Source: Nitratireductor sp. (GTDB lineage Bacteria > Pseudomonadota > Alphaproteobacteria > Rhizobiales > Rhizobiaceae). Taken from it: DNA of 61,731 bases. A program made the translations under genes and the position numbers. This document shows positions 9,555 to 18,662 of the stretch, piece by piece. The notes under the pieces were generated by a model. The model searched no databases. It saw only the letters and a list, made by a program, of their open reading frames with translations, and had not been told where the DNA came from. Where the stretch lies: positions 1 to 61,731 of the forward strand of contig JAGRLT010000007.1 in NCBI GenBank assembly GCA_020441665.1, given 5' to 3'. Position 1 is the first letter of the stretch, and each line of letters begins with the position of its first letter.

Positions 9555-11831
9555 ATGGGAAAAGACCTGTTTCCACCGGATTCCGGTGATGGCGATGCGG
9601 AGGGCGGCGGCAAGATCCAGACCGTCGATCTGAAATCGGCGCTCGAAGAGCGCTATCTCGCCTATGCCCTGTCGACGATCATGGGCAGGGCGCTGCCCGA
9701 TGCGCGCGACGGGCTGAAGCCGGTGCACCGCCGCATCGTCCACGTGATGCGGCTGCTGCGGCTCGATCCCGATACCGCGTTCAAGAAATGCGCCAAGATC
9801 GTCGGCGACGTGATGGGCGGCTTCCACCCCCATGGCGACCAGGCGATCTACGACGCGCTGGTGCGGCTCGCCCAGGACTTTGCCCAGCGCTATCCGCTGG
9901 TCGACGGCCAGGGCAATTTCGGCAATATCGACGGCGACAACGCCGCGGCCTATCGCTACACCGAAGCGCGGATGACCGAGGTCGCCGCCCTGCTGATCGA
10001 GGGCATCGACGAGGACGCGGTCGAATTCAGGCTGAACTACAATGAGGACGCCAAGGAGCCGGTGGTGCTGCCCGGCGCCTTTCCCAACCTTCTGGCCAAT
10101 GGTTCGTCCGGCATCGCCGTCGGCATGGCGACCAATATTCCGCCGCACAATGCGGCCGAACTGTGCGAGGCGGCGCAGCACCTGATCAGGACGCCCAATG
10201 CGCGCGTCGAGACGCTGGTCGAGATGGTTCCGGGGCCGGACTTTCCGACCGGCGGCGTCATCGTCGACAGCCGCGAGAGCATCATCGAGACCTACCGCAC
10301 CGGGCGCGGCGCCTTCCGGGTACGCGCCAGATGGCAGAAGGAGGATGCCGGGCGCGGCGGCTATCGCATCGTCATCAGCGAAATCCCCTATCAGGTGCAG
10401 AAGTCGAAACTGATCGAGCGCATCGCCGAATTGCTGGTCAACCGCAAGCTGCCGATGCTGGAGGACATCCGCGACGAGAGCGCGGAGGACATCCGCATCG
10501 TGCTGGAGCCGAAAAGCCGCACGGTCGATCCCGAACTGCTGATGGAATCGCTGTTCCGCGTCACCGATCTCGAAAGCCGGTTCTCGATGAACATGAACGT
10601 GCTTTCGGGCGGCAAGGTGCCAAAGGTGATGGGATTGCGCGAGGTGCTGCGCGAATGGCTCGACCACCGCCGCGACGTGCTGGTGCGCCGCTCCAAACAC
10701 CGCCTGGCGCAGATCGAGCGCCGGCTGGAAGTGCTCGACGGCCTCTTGATCGCCTATCTCAACATCGATGAGGTGATCCGCATCATCCGTTTCGAGGACG
10801 AGCCGAAGCAGAAGCTGATGGCGAAGTTCGACCTGACGGATGTGCAGGTCGAGGCGATCCTCAACATGCGCCTGCGGGCGCTGGCCAAATTGCAGGAAAT
10901 CGAGATCCGCCGCGAGCATGGCGAATTGTCGGAGGAGAAGGGCCAGATCGAGGCGCTCATCGCCGATGAGGCGCGGCAGTGGAAAATCCTCCATGCCGAT
11001 ATCGGCGAGATCGGCAGACGGTTCGGCAAGGATACGCCGCTCGGCGCGCGGCGCACCCATTTCGCCGAGGCCGCCGATGTCGATCTCGAAGCCGTCCAGC
11101 AGGCGATGATCGAGAAGGAGCCGATCACCGTCGTCCTGTCCGAAAAGGGCTGGATCCGCACCATGCGCGGCCATGTCGCCGATTTTGCCTCATTCGCCTT
11201 CAAGGAGGGCGACAAGCTCAAAATCGCCTTCCATGCCGACAGCCACGACAAGATCGTGCTGTTCACCACCAATGGCAAGTTCTTCACGCTCGCCGGCGAC
11301 AAGCTGCCCGGCGGGCGCGGCCATGGCGAGCCGGTGCGGGTGATGATCGACATGGAAAACGATGCCGATGTGGTCACCGCCTTCCGCTACGATGCGGCGC
11401 GCAAGCTGCTGCTGGTCTCTCGCGCCGGCAACGGCTTTACCGTGCCCGAGAGCGAGGTGATCGCCAATACCCGCAAGGGCAGACAGGTGATGAACGTCAA
11501 ACTGCCCGACGAGGCGCTGCTCTGTGTGGCGATCGCGGCGGGCGACGACCAGCTGGCGATCGTCGGCGAGAACCGCAAGCTGCTGGTCTTCCCGCTCGCC
11601 GACCTGCCGGAAATGACCCGCGGCAAGGGCGTACGGCTGCAGAAATACAAGGATGGCGGCGCCGGGGATGCCCGCACCTTCAAGCTCAATGAGGGTCTGT
11701 CCTGGCAGGATTCGGCCGAGCGGACCTTTGTAAAGTCGAAGGATGAACTCGCTGAATGGATCGGCGAGCGCGCCCAAGCAGGGAGGATGGTGCCCAAGGG
11801 CTTTCCGAGGAGCGGCAAGTTCGGGGGGTGA
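9555..11831 (+). CDS. parC: DNA topoisomerase IV subunit A
   Basis: 758-residue type IIA topoisomerase A subunit that decatenates daughter chromosomes together with ParE. The breakage-reunion domain fills about 25-480; the catalytic Tyr is Y135 in [15 protein letters not shown], and the quinolone-region sequence [15 protein letters not shown] lies near 90-105. A coiled-coil and a shortened beta-pinwheel C-terminal domain follow. The protein lacks the GyrA-box seen in GyrA and has the shorter alphaproteobacterial ParC length, so ParC is preferred over GyrA. No other gene is coupled to it. Confidence 0.95.
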   Translation: MGKDLFPPDSGDGDAEGGGKIQTVDLKSALEERYLAYALSTIMGRALPDARDGLKPVHRRIVHVMRLLRLDPDTAFKKCAKIVGDVMGGFHPHGDQAIYDALVRLAQDFAQRYPLVDGQGNFGNIDGDNAAAYRYTEARMTEVAALLIEGIDEDAVEFRLNYNEDAKEPVVLPGAFPNLLANGSSGIAVGMATNIPPHNAAELCEAAQHLIRTPNARVETLVEMVPGPDFPTGGVIVDSRESIIETYRTGRGAFRVRARWQKEDAGRGGYRIVISEIPYQVQKSKLIERIAELLVNRKLPMLEDIRDESAEDIRIVLEPKSRTVDPELLMESLFRVTDLESRFSMNMNVLSGGKVPKVMGLREVLREWLDHRRDVLVRRSKHRLAQIERRLEVLDGLLIAYLNIDEVIRIIRFEDEPKQKLMAKFDLTDVQVEAILNMRLRALAKLQEIEIRREHGELSEEKGQIEALIADEARQWKILHADIGEIGRRFGKDTPLGARRTHFAEAADVDLEAVQQAMIEKEPITVVLSEKGWIRTMRGHVADFASFAFKEGDKLKIAFHADSHDKIVLFTTNGKFFTLAGDKLPGGRGHGEPVRVMIDMENDADVVTAFRYDAARKLLLVSRAGNGFTVPESEVIANTRKGRQVMNVKLPDEALLCVAIAAGDDQLAIVGENRKLLVFPLADLPEMTRGKGVRLQKYKDGGAGDARTFKLNEGLSWQDSAERTFVKSKDELAEWIGERAQAGRMVPKGFPRSGKFGG

Positions 11832-11897
11832 GGCACATCGCGGCTTGTCATACCCGCAGGTGGAGATCGTAGATCTGGCGAAAACACTTTGATATCT

Positions 11898-11915
11898 TGT
11901 ACGCAATCACGTACA
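11898..11915. promoter_or_regulatory. Palindromic operator upstream of yefM/yoeB
   Basis: TGTACG-CAATCA-CGTACA is a perfect 6-bp inverted repeat with a 6-nt spacer, ending 8 nt before the antitoxin ATG. YefM of Escherichia coli binds palindromes built on a TGTACA core, so this is the expected autoregulatory site of the operon. Its position so close to the start would let the antitoxin block transcription or initiation directly. Confidence 0.65.
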
Positions 11916-11923
11916 TTATCTCC

Positions 11924-12178
11924 ATGAACACCGCCTCCATCACCGAATTCCGCAAGCGCCTCGCCGAAATGGTCGATCGGGTGACCGGCGACCACGAGCC
12001 GCTCGTCATTACCCGTGACGGCGGCAAGCCCTCGGCCGTGCTGCTATCCCTTGAGGATTTTGCCTCCTATCAGGAGACCGATTACCTTCTGAGAAGCCCG
12101 GCCAATGCGGCGCGCCTTGCCGAAGCCATCGAGGCTTTGGAAAACGGCAAGGGTAAGGTCCGGGAACTGGCCGATTGA
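11924..12178 (+). CDS. yefM: Antitoxin, YefM/Phd family
   Basis: 84-residue Phd/YefM antitoxin. The N-terminus [20 protein letters not shown] is the DNA-binding dimerisation fold. The middle ([28 protein letters not shown]) carries the typical YefM sequence, and the acidic C-terminal helix should wrap the toxin. An upstream in-frame start at 11897 would run through the operator, so the ATG at 11924 is preferred. The stop overlaps the toxin start by 4 nt. It should neutralise YoeB and repress the operon through the palindrome at 11898-11915. Confidence 0.88.
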   Translation: MNTASITEFRKRLAEMVDRVTGDHEPLVITRDGGKPSAVLLSLEDFASYQETDYLLRSPANAARLAEAIEALENGKGKVRELAD

Positions 12179-12429
12179 GGCTTGTCTTCAGCCCGCAGGC
12201 CTGGGAGGATTATCTCTACTGGCAGTCAGCGGACCGCAAGCGCCTCGACCGCATCAACACACTTATCCGAGAATGCACCCGAACGCCTTTCAAGGGAACC
12301 GGCAAGCCCGCCCCCCTGCGCGGCGCCCTGTCGGGCTGGTGGTCGCGCCGCATCGATCGCGAACATCGCCTCGTTTACAGGGTAGAAGCGGACGATCTGC
12401 AAATCGCCCAGTGTCGCTATCACTATTAG
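12175..12429 (+). CDS. yoeB: YoeB-type mRNA interferase with altered active site
   Basis: 84-residue RelE/YoeB-fold toxin, collinear without gaps with E. coli YoeB from the first residue to the final CRYHY. YoeB cleaves mRNA on the ribosome. The start is TTG (12175-12177), overlapping the antitoxin stop. Conserved active-site residues R65, H83 and Y84 are present, but the catalytic glutamate E46 is replaced by Ala (codon GCC at 12310-12312, in KPAPLRG where KPEPLK is usual). This may leave a weak or dead toxin while the antitoxin and operator stay intact. Confidence 0.9.
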   Translation: MRLVFSPQAWEDYLYWQSADRKRLDRINTLIRECTRTPFKGTGKPAPLRGALSGWWSRRIDREHRLVYRVEADDLQIAQCRYHY

Positions 12430-12504
12430 ACCACCGAAGGCCTACGGTTTTCCACCTGACGGTATCCCGGAATGACGGGAGTCAGGGCAGCCTCATCCTC
12501 CACT

Positions 12505-12589
12505 CGTCATCCTCGGGCTTGTCCCGAGGATCCAGAACCGAGGATTCTCAGACCTGGATCCCGGATCACCTTCGGTGTCCGGGATGACG
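12505..12589. repeat. Mosaic palindromic intergenic element
   Basis: An 85-bp self-complementary element in the 180-nt gap between yoeB and the YHYH gene. Outer arms CGTCATCC (12505-12512) and GGATGACG (12582-12589) enclose hairpin CCTCGGG-CTTGT-CCCGAGG (12511-12529), paired GGATCCAG/CTGGATCC (12528-12535, 12554-12561) and hairpin CCCGGA...TCCGGG (12560-12583). The whole could fold as a cruciform-like structure. Sequences of this style (CTCGGGCTTGTCCCGAGGATCC) are abundant dispersed intergenic elements in Rhizobiales. A related fragment, CCCGGAATGACGGG, lies just upstream near 12467-12480. Confidence 0.75.
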
Positions 12590-12609
12590 ATGGAGACGGG
12601 TTGCGCGCC

Positions 12610-13374
12610 CTACCGGAACGCCTTTGCCTTTGTGCCCATCAGGCAGCGCGGATAATACGGAAAAGCATCGGTGGCGAAGTAGACGTATTTGCCGTCGAGC
12701 GTGCCGCCATTGCATTCGTCCAGCGTGCCGGAGCCGGTATAGGCATAGTCCTCGACGAAGGAGCCGTCATAGCGCCCGCCGGGATTGCCGTTGCCGGAAG
12801 GGCGCTTGCCCGATTTGAGGCTGTAACCGGATTTGGCGCCCTGCCCCATATAGTGGATTTCGAACCCGTCGGCGGCATAGCCGATCAGCGTGCCCTGCTT
12901 CGCCGAGCCAAGCGAGGACGGCATGCCGTGATAGTGATAGAGCCCGCGCATATCCACATGGGCCTTGTTCTTGTCGAGGCCGAATTTGTTGCCAGGCCCC
13001 ATGGGTTCGAGCCGCCAGCCATTGCGGCAATCGCGCGAGAAGCCGCGTGGCGAGCGCGGATCCCAGCAATCGGCGGCCTCGGGCCGGATCATCACCCCGT
13101 TGAGCATGATGCCGATACCGCCCCGGTCGATCCAGGTCGCCCGGTTCGACTTCTTGGGATTGGCCGGAACGCAGACATTGATCCGCTGGGCCGAGATCGA
13201 ATGGGGATTGCCCTGATTGGGAAACTGCCCGGTTGCATGGTTGGGCAGGCCGTTCGAGGCGATGCAGATCTCGCCGCCCGAGCGGGCGATGCGGACCTGG
13301 TTCGCGGCATGGGCGATGCCGGCCGAAAGCGCGCACAACGCCGTTACCGTCATTATCATCGTCGCGGTCTTCAT
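12610..13374 (-). CDS. Exported YHYH domain protein
   Basis: 254-residue secreted protein. The ATG at 13372-13374 has a strong Shine-Dalgarno sequence (GAGGAGG) and starts a Sec signal peptide (MKTATMIMTVTALCALSAGIAHA). The mature protein holds the eponymous YHYH motif in DMRGLYHYHGMP, plus WDPRS, DGFEIHYMG and a Cys-containing GTLDECNGG near the end, all typical of the YHYH family. The function of the family is not established; the conserved His and Asp residues suggest metal binding. It is divergent from the small membrane protein gene at 13592. Confidence 0.85.
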   Translation of the reverse strand: MKTATMIMTVTALCALSAGIAHAANQVRIARSGGEICIASNGLPNHATGQFPNQGNPHSISAQRINVCVPANPKKSNRATWIDRGGIGIMLNGVMIRPEAADCWDPRSPRGFSRDCRNGWRLEPMGPGNKFGLDKNKAHVDMRGLYHYHGMPSSLGSAKQGTLIGYAADGFEIHYMGQGAKSGYSLKSGKRPSGNGNPGGRYDGSFVEDYAYTGSGTLDECNGGTLDGKYVYFATDAFPYYPRCLMGTKAKAFR

Positions 13375-13591
13375 GGTTCCCTCCTCATTGCCCATTGCCG
13401 ATACAAGCCAAAGCCTCGCAGAGCCAACATGGCCGGAAGCTTGCCGCCGCATGACATTTTGCTCATCTGCGCGGCACCTGCTTGCCTCTTCCCGCCGCGA
13501 TTTCGCCGGCGGCAAAAATTGTTCCGGTGACGGGATAGAAATTGTAGATGCTTGTCGACGTCATTAAACGGAAGGTTACAGGACCGGTTTC

Positions 13592-13762
13592 ATGAACGAA
13601 ACTTTCTTCATCAAACTGGGCTGGTGGTTGTTCGTCACTTCCGCCATCTTCTTCGTCCTCGCCGCGTGGCGGTCGGGCGACTGGCTGTCGCTTGCCGGCG
13701 GGCTGGCATTTCTCGCCGCCAATGCCGCCTTCATGGTTCCCGTCTACTGGCATCGCAAATAG
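13592..13762 (+). CDS. Small two-helix membrane protein, 56 residues
   Basis: A short gene easily missed because a longer frame overlaps it. Starting at the ATG at 13592 the product is MNETFFIKLGWWLFVTSAIF followed by an aromatic and aliphatic helix, a short polar turn RSGDW near 27-31, a second helix and a basic end VYWHRK. Two membrane spans are predicted. The stop at 13760-13762 lies 8 nt before the GST start, with an AGGA that can serve the GST gene, so the two are likely co-transcribed. I do not recognise a family. Confidence 0.65.
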   Translation: MNETFFIKLGWWLFVTSAIFFVLAAWRSGDWLSLAGGLAFLAANAAFMVPVYWHRK

Positions 13763-13770
13763 GATCACCC

Positions 13771-14409
13771 ATGCGCCTCCATATCGGCAACAAGAACTAT
13801 TCCTCCTGGTCGTTCCGGCCCTGGATCGCCATGAAGGCCAAGGGCGTCGCCTTCGAGGAAGTGCTGACCCCGTTCGACGACGAAGGCGGCAATCCGAAAT
13901 TCCGAGAATTCTCGCCCACCGGCAAGGTTCCGACGCTCGTCGATGGCGATCTGACGGTGTGGGAATCCCTGGCCATTCTCGAATATCTCGCCGAGCGGTT
14001 TCCCGATGCCGGGTTCTGGCCGGCCGACCGGGCGGCGCGCGCCCATGCCAGGGCGGTTGCCAATGAAATGCATGGCGGGTTTTCCGCCCTGCGCAGCGCC
14101 TGTCCGATGAACATGCGCCGCGATATCCGCCCGATCGCGGTTTCCGACGGTGTGCGCAAGGATGTCGCGCGCATCGAGACGCTTTGGGCCGATTGCCTTA
14201 AGACATATGGCGGGCCGTTCCTGTTTGCGGATTTCAGCAATGCCGATGCGATGTTCGCGCCGGTGGTCAACCGGCTCGAAAAATACGCGCTTTCCGATCA
14301 TCCGGCGGTGATAGCCTATAGCGAAGCGATGAAATCTCACCCCGCCTGGATCGAGTGGCGGGATGCAGCGCTTGCGGAAAGCTGGATCGTGCCGGCCGAT
14401 GAAGCCTGA
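13771..14409 (+). CDS. Glutathione S-transferase family protein
   Basis: 212-residue cytosolic GST. The N-terminal thioredoxin-like domain reads MRLHIGNKNYSSWSFRPWIA, with SSWS supplying the likely catalytic Ser, then FSPTGKVPTLVDGDLTVWES, which holds the cis-Pro and the glutathione-binding ES pair near residues 50-70. The all-helical domain follows (MHGGFSALRSACPMNMR). The frame stays open upstream, but the ATG at 13771 gives the usual N-terminus. It is probably in an operon with the small membrane protein just upstream. Likely role: glutathione-dependent detoxification; substrate unknown. Confidence 0.88.
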   Translation: MRLHIGNKNYSSWSFRPWIAMKAKGVAFEEVLTPFDDEGGNPKFREFSPTGKVPTLVDGDLTVWESLAILEYLAERFPDAGFWPADRAARAHARAVANEMHGGFSALRSACPMNMRRDIRPIAVSDGVRKDVARIETLWADCLKTYGGPFLFADFSNADAMFAPVVNRLEKYALSDHPAVIAYSEAMKSHPAWIEWRDAALAESWIVPADEA

Positions 14410-14412
14410 GGC

Positions 14413-15306
14413 TCAGGCCGGCATCGGCGCTTCGGCCCTTTGAGGCCGCGGCCGCCTGAGGCTCCACAGCGTGTGCACCGAGATCGAGGCGAGCACGATC
14501 GCGCCGCCGATCATGGTCTCCAGGGTGATGGTCTCGGCGAAGAACAGCCACACCCAGATCGGCGCCAGCACGGTTTCGAGCAGATAGAAGATCGCCGCCT
14601 GGGGCGCGGAGATGAAGCGCGGCGCGGCGGCGAGGCAAAGGCTTGCCAGCGGCACGAGAACGAGGCCATTGCCGATAAGCCAGGTCCAGCTTTGCGGCGG
14701 CTCGTAATGAGCGATAACGAGCGGCAGCGCGAAGCCCGCCGCGACGAGGCCGCCGAGTCCCGGCGCCATCGACATGTCGGCGCCGGATTTGCGCGACAGG
14801 GTGATCGCCAATGCGAGGGTTATCGCGGCGGCGAGCGCGAAGAAATCGCCGAACCAGGTGCCAGCCCTGAGCCCGCCCGAAACGATGACGGCGACGCCGA
14901 TGATGGTGCAGAAAATCGCCAGCCAGGTTACCGGGCGCGGCTTTTCACCGATCCACCACCAGGCCAGCAGCGCGGCAAGCAGCGGATTGAAAGCAAGGAT
15001 GAAGACGAGGTTCGCCGTGCTCGTATTGAACACGCTGGTGGTAAAACAGATCTGGGACAGGCCGTAGACGATGCCGACCTTGACCCAGGTGATGCTGCGC
15101 AAGGGATTGCGCGGCGTGTCGTGCAGCGCGGGAAGCGTCTTCCAGATCACGAGATAGATCGGTATCGGCAGCAGCGAGCGCACCAGCAGCAGCAGCCATG
15201 GCGTGCCGCCCGCCGCCCGGATCACCGGCACGTCGAAGGACAGCACCAGCCCGCCGACAAGGCCGAGCAGGATGCCGACCACCTGAAGAGAACCCAATTT
15301 CGTCAT
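14413..15306 (-). CDS. DMT superfamily (EamA) transporter
   Basis: 297-residue inner-membrane carrier of the drug/metabolite transporter superfamily. Ten hydrophobic helices arranged as two EamA repeats are visible, from GILLGLVGGLVLSFDVP at the start to SISVHTLWSLRR at the end, with the characteristic LAPIWVWLFFAETIT near 240-255. The ATG at 15304-15306 is chosen over an upstream start at 15342 because it opens directly before the first helix. It converges on the GST gene with only 3 nt between the stops. Substrate unknown. Confidence 0.88.
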   Translation of the reverse strand: MTKLGSLQVVGILLGLVGGLVLSFDVPVIRAAGGTPWLLLLVRSLLPIPIYLVIWKTLPALHDTPRNPLRSITWVKVGIVYGLSQICFTTSVFNTSTANLVFILAFNPLLAALLAWWWIGEKPRPVTWLAIFCTIIGVAVIVSGGLRAGTWFGDFFALAAAITLALAITLSRKSGADMSMAPGLGGLVAAGFALPLVIAHYEPPQSWTWLIGNGLVLVPLASLCLAAAPRFISAPQAAIFYLLETVLAPIWVWLFFAETITLETMIGGAIVLASISVHTLWSLRRPRPQRAEAPMPA

Positions 15307-15400
15307 GCGAATCCATCCAACCGCCGCCAGCCGGACGGCCATACCGAATCGGGATCAAATAGACCAGAGGCGTGGGGCGGAAGCGGTTCGGGGCCGACAG

Positions 15401-16153
15401 CTACCTGGTATCGGCGACCCGCCAGCCATTCATGGTGAGGTGTTCCTGCGGCGCGAAGCGGGTCTTGTAGTCCATCTTGGGCGAACCCTCGACCCAGTAG
15501 CCGAGATAGACGTAAGGCAGGCCGCGCTTGCGCGCCCGCTGGACATGATCGGCGATCATGTAGGAGCCGAGGCTGCGGTCCGATTCGAACGGATCGAAGA
15601 AGCTGTAGACCATGGAAAGCCCGTTCGACAGGATGTCGGTCAGGGCGACGGCGACAAGCCTGCCGCCATTGGCGTTTGCGATGCCGTCCTCGCAATCGCG
15701 GATGCGGTATTCGACCAGCATGGTCTCGACATGGGTATCCTCCACCATCATCGCATAGTCGAGCGCCGTCATGTCGACCATGCCGCCGTCCCAGTGGCGC
15801 GCGTCGAGATAGGTGCGGAAGACCGAGAACTGTTCGGAGGTCGGCGCCGGCGGCAGTTCCCTGCCGGCGAGGTCGCGGTTGCGGCGCATGACCCGGTTGA
15901 GGTTCCGGCTCGGCCGGTAGGCATCGACGATGACCCGGGTCGAGACACAGGCGCGGCAGCCCTCGCAGGCCGGCCGGTAGGCGATGTTCTGGGAGCGGCG
16001 GAAGCCACCATGGGTCAGCATGTCGTTGATCTGTCCGGCCTTCTCGCCCACCAGGTGGGTAAACACCTTGCGCTCCTGACGGCCGGGCAGATAGGGACAG
16101 GGCTGCGGCGCGGTGAGGTAGAATTGCGGTGTGTCGAGTGAATGCTTCGTCAT
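15401..16153 (-). CDS. bpt: Leucyl/arginyl-tRNA-protein transferase
   Basis: 250-residue aminoacyl-tRNA-protein transferase of the bacterial Bpt (ATE-like) family. It attaches Leu to proteins with N-terminal Asp or Glu for N-degron (ClpS/ClpAP) degradation. Visible features: [20 protein letters not shown] at about 12-31, the Cys cluster [12 protein letters not shown] near 65-76, a [18 protein letters not shown] stretch near 190 and the C-terminal [17 protein letters not shown] signature. The ATG at 16151-16153 overlaps the stop of the upstream SLC13 gene by 4 nt. The frame extends to 16306, but that extension is unlike the family. Confidence 0.94.
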   Translation of the reverse strand: MTKHSLDTPQFYLTAPQPCPYLPGRQERKVFTHLVGEKAGQINDMLTHGGFRRSQNIAYRPACEGCRACVSTRVIVDAYRPSRNLNRVMRRNRDLAGRELPPAPTSEQFSVFRTYLDARHWDGGMVDMTALDYAMMVEDTHVETMLVEYRIRDCEDGIANANGGRLVAVALTDILSNGLSMVYSFFDPFESDRSLGSYMIADHVQRARKRGLPYVYLGYWVEGSPKMDYKTRFAPQEHLTMNGWRVADTR

Positions 16154-17946
16154 AGGCCGTAATACCAGGGACCGACAAAAGAGTAGGTGAGCCACATCAA
16201 GATGACAAGTGGCGATCCGGCGCGGATGAAGTCTGCGAAACGGTAGTGCCCCGGCCCCATGACCAGCAGGTTGGTCTGATAGCCGACCGGCGTCGCGAAG
16301 GAGCAATTGGCGGCGAAGATGATGCCGGTGATGAAGGCTTCGGGCGGCGCGCCGATCCCCTGGGCGACCTTGATGGCGATCGGCGTGAACAGCACCGCGG
16401 TCGCATTGTTGGACAGGAAATTGGTCAGGACGGCCGCGGCCAGAAACAGGGCCGACAGCACCACCCAGGCGGGGCTGCCGTCAAACAGGCCGACGACGCC
16501 ATGGGCGATCGCCGCCGCGCCGCCGGTCTTCTCGAGCGCCACGGCGCTGGCCAGTGCGGCCGCCACCAGCATGAAGATACGGCCGTCGAAGCCGCGCGCC
16601 GCCTGGCGGATGTTGAGGCATTGAGCAAGGATCATGGCAAGCACGCCCAGAACCGAGGCAACCATGATGGGAACGAGGCCGGTCGCGGCGGCGGCGACGA
16701 TCGCCAGGAAGATCGCGATCGCCCGCCAGGCAAAGCGCCGCATGGGAACGGCGGCCGCCGACCATTCGAGCAGCAGCAGATCGCGGTTTGCCCGCAACTT
16801 GCCGATCGCATCCATGCTGCCGCCGACCAACAACGTGTCGCCCGGCTCAAGCCGGATTTCGCGAAACTCGCGATGCTGCATGCGGCTGGCGCGCTGCACG
16901 CCCATGACGACGACGCCCTCGATGAAGCGGATATTGGCGCCCTGCACGGTGCGCCCGACATAGCGCGAGCCGGGCGAGACGATCACCTCGGCAAGGTGGA
17001 AATCCGGCTCGATTTCCTTGTCCGCCGCGGCCGGGTCGTCCTTGGGATGGGAGGGGACATTGGCGGAGCCCATCGACAGCGCCTTGGTCAATGCGGCGCG
17101 CGTCGTCGCCACGATGACGATATCGCCCTCGGAAAGCTTCAGATCCTCGAAGGGCGGGCGGATCGGAATGGCGCGCCGCACCACCATCATCACCGTCATG
17201 TCCTCGAGCTGCGGAAACAGGCCAAGGCGCGATTCGATGCCGAGCAGCGGATGGCTGGCGGATATCTCGATCTGCGAAACGAACTGCCGGCCGGTTCCGG
17301 GCCGGAACAGATCCTTCATGCCCGAGCGCTGCTTGAGGATCAGCGGCATGACGAAAATGATGTAGCAGGCACCGACCGCCGCGAGCGCGAGCCCCGGCAC
17401 GGTGAAATCGAAAAAGCCGATCTCATAGCCGTCGCGCAGCGCCACATTGGCGACCAGAAGGTTGGTGGAGGAGCCGATCACCGTGGTCATGCCGCCGAGA
17501 ATGCAGATATAGGACAGCGGCATCAGACCCTTGGCGGCATCGAAATTGCGCTGGGCGGCGATCGCCGTCATCACCGGAATGAACATGACGACGACGGGGG
17601 TGTTGTTGAGAAAGGCAGAGATGGTGCCCGCCGCGCCGAGCAGGACCACCAGGGTGCGGGTGATGCCGGTACCGGCGATGCGGGCGAGAAAGCGCGTCGG
17701 CCCTTCCAGCGCATCGGTGTTGAACAGCGCCTGGCCGACCATCAGCAGGCAGATCACCGTGATCAGCGCCGGATTGGCGAAACCCGAGACCAGATCGTGA
17801 TAGTCGACGGCGGTGTTGCTGCCCGGCACGACGGTGAACAGCAGCAGGAAGGCGGCAAGCGTCGCGAGCGAGATCACCTCGATCGACCAGCGTTCGAGGG
17901 CAAAGCCGACAACCGAGATCAGGATGATCCCGAAGGTCGCCCACAT
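16150..17946 (-). CDS. SLC13 family permease with two TrkA_C domains
   Basis: 598-residue inner-membrane transporter of the divalent anion:Na symporter (SLC13/CitT-like) group. Two hydrophobic halves, about 1-200 and 390-598, flank a cytosolic part (about 210-380) with two TrkA_C/RCK_C-like domains ([20 protein letters not shown] and [17 protein letters not shown]). Signature membrane loops include [14 protein letters not shown] near 115 and [16 protein letters not shown] near 515, each with the conserved Asn. The substrate is probably a dicarboxylate, sulfate or similar anion; TrkA_C domains suggest nucleotide or ion control. It overlaps bpt by 4 nt. A paralogue lies at 39977-41749. Confidence 0.9.
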   Translation of the reverse strand: MWATFGIILISVVGFALERWSIEVISLATLAAFLLLFTVVPGSNTAVDYHDLVSGFANPALITVICLLMVGQALFNTDALEGPTRFLARIAGTGITRTLVVLLGAAGTISAFLNNTPVVVMFIPVMTAIAAQRNFDAAKGLMPLSYICILGGMTTVIGSSTNLLVANVALRDGYEIGFFDFTVPGLALAAVGACYIIFVMPLILKQRSGMKDLFRPGTGRQFVSQIEISASHPLLGIESRLGLFPQLEDMTVMMVVRRAIPIRPPFEDLKLSEGDIVIVATTRAALTKALSMGSANVPSHPKDDPAAADKEIEPDFHLAEVIVSPGSRYVGRTVQGANIRFIEGVVVMGVQRASRMQHREFREIRLEPGDTLLVGGSMDAIGKLRANRDLLLLEWSAAAVPMRRFAWRAIAIFLAIVAAAATGLVPIMVASVLGVLAMILAQCLNIRQAARGFDGRIFMLVAAALASAVALEKTGGAAAIAHGVVGLFDGSPAWVVLSALFLAAAVLTNFLSNNATAVLFTPIAIKVAQGIGAPPEAFITGIIFAANCSFATPVGYQTNLLVMGPGHYRFADFIRAGSPLVILMWLTYSFVGPWYYGL

Positions 17947-18116
17947 CAGGAAGATGTCCGGTGAAATCGTGCCGCCTCCGTTTCACGCTTTTCCCCACAC
18001 AGCCGGAATGTTGCCGCTGCGCCACAGGCGGAGATTGCGGTACGACCCGGCGTCGAATCAAGCGAAAACTGGGACTCCTCCCGGGAAACCAAAGGCGTAA
18101 ATCGCCGGCCGGCGCG

Positions 18117-18596
18117 TTATGCGATGTCCGAGCGGACGATGGCGGTGCCGAGCAGGATGTCCTGAATCAGCCGCTTGCGGTCGGTGAACAGCGCGATCGC
18201 CAGCAGAAGCGGCGTCAGCGTGATATGGGCGACCCAGAAGATCACCCCATGCAGGATCGCGAGGAAGAAATCGACCGGCCGCCCGTCATCGCGGACGATG
18301 CGCAGGGAAAAGAAGCGCATGCCGGGCGTCGCCTGTGCCGGTCCGCCCATGGAACCGCCGACATAGGCCATGGCAACCAGCGCCGGCAGGACGAAATAGA
18401 GCAGCCAGCCGACGCCGAGGGTGAAAATGCCGAGGAAAAACACAAAGATGCCGGCAAACAGCGTCAGCAGGGCGACGAGGAAATAGTCGAAGACAAAGGC
18501 CAGCACCCGCCGGGTCCTGACTTCCTCAAAGCGCGGGTCGTAGACATAGCCCGTCCGGGGCGGCCCATCGTCTGCACGGTCATAGGTATCGTTCAT
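18117..18596 (-). CDS. RDD family membrane protein
   Basis: 159-residue membrane protein. The N-terminal 25 residues are polar, then RTRRVLAFVFDYFLVALLTLF gives the RDD motif variant: Arg and Asp residues in the first helix. Three or four hydrophobic segments follow, ending with the usual DRKRLIQDILLGTAIV. The family is widespread but mostly of unknown function; some members affect Na or K homeostasis. The ATG at 18594-18596 is preferred to the in-frame start 16 codons upstream. It is separated from the SLC13 gene downstream by 170 nt, in which I see nothing but likely promoter space. Confidence 0.85.
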   Translation of the reverse strand: MNDTYDRADDGPPRTGYVYDPRFEEVRTRRVLAFVFDYFLVALLTLFAGIFVFFLGIFTLGVGWLLYFVLPALVAMAYVGGSMGGPAQATPGMRFFSLRIVRDDGRPVDFFLAILHGVIFWVAHITLTPLLLAIALFTDRKRLIQDILLGTAIVRSDIA

Positions 18597-18662
18597 CGCA
18601 AAACTCCCTGCCGCCCATATGGGAACGGCAGGGGGCGGGTGCAAGTTCCCGTGGGCCTACTG

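Noticed and set aside
8928..11174. 748-codon minus-strand frame opposite parC
   Set aside because: Antisense shadow; parC is unmistakable on the plus strand.
14404..14418. Palindrome GCCTGAG-G-CTCAGGC over the GST and DMT stop codons as a terminator
   Set aside because: A one-nt centre cannot form a proper loop without losing pairs, and no T-run follows. It may be chance at converging stops.
16246..17964. 572-codon plus-strand frame opposite the SLC13 gene
   Set aside because: Highly charged His/Asp/Arg-rich translation typical of antisense to membrane-protein codons; no motifs.
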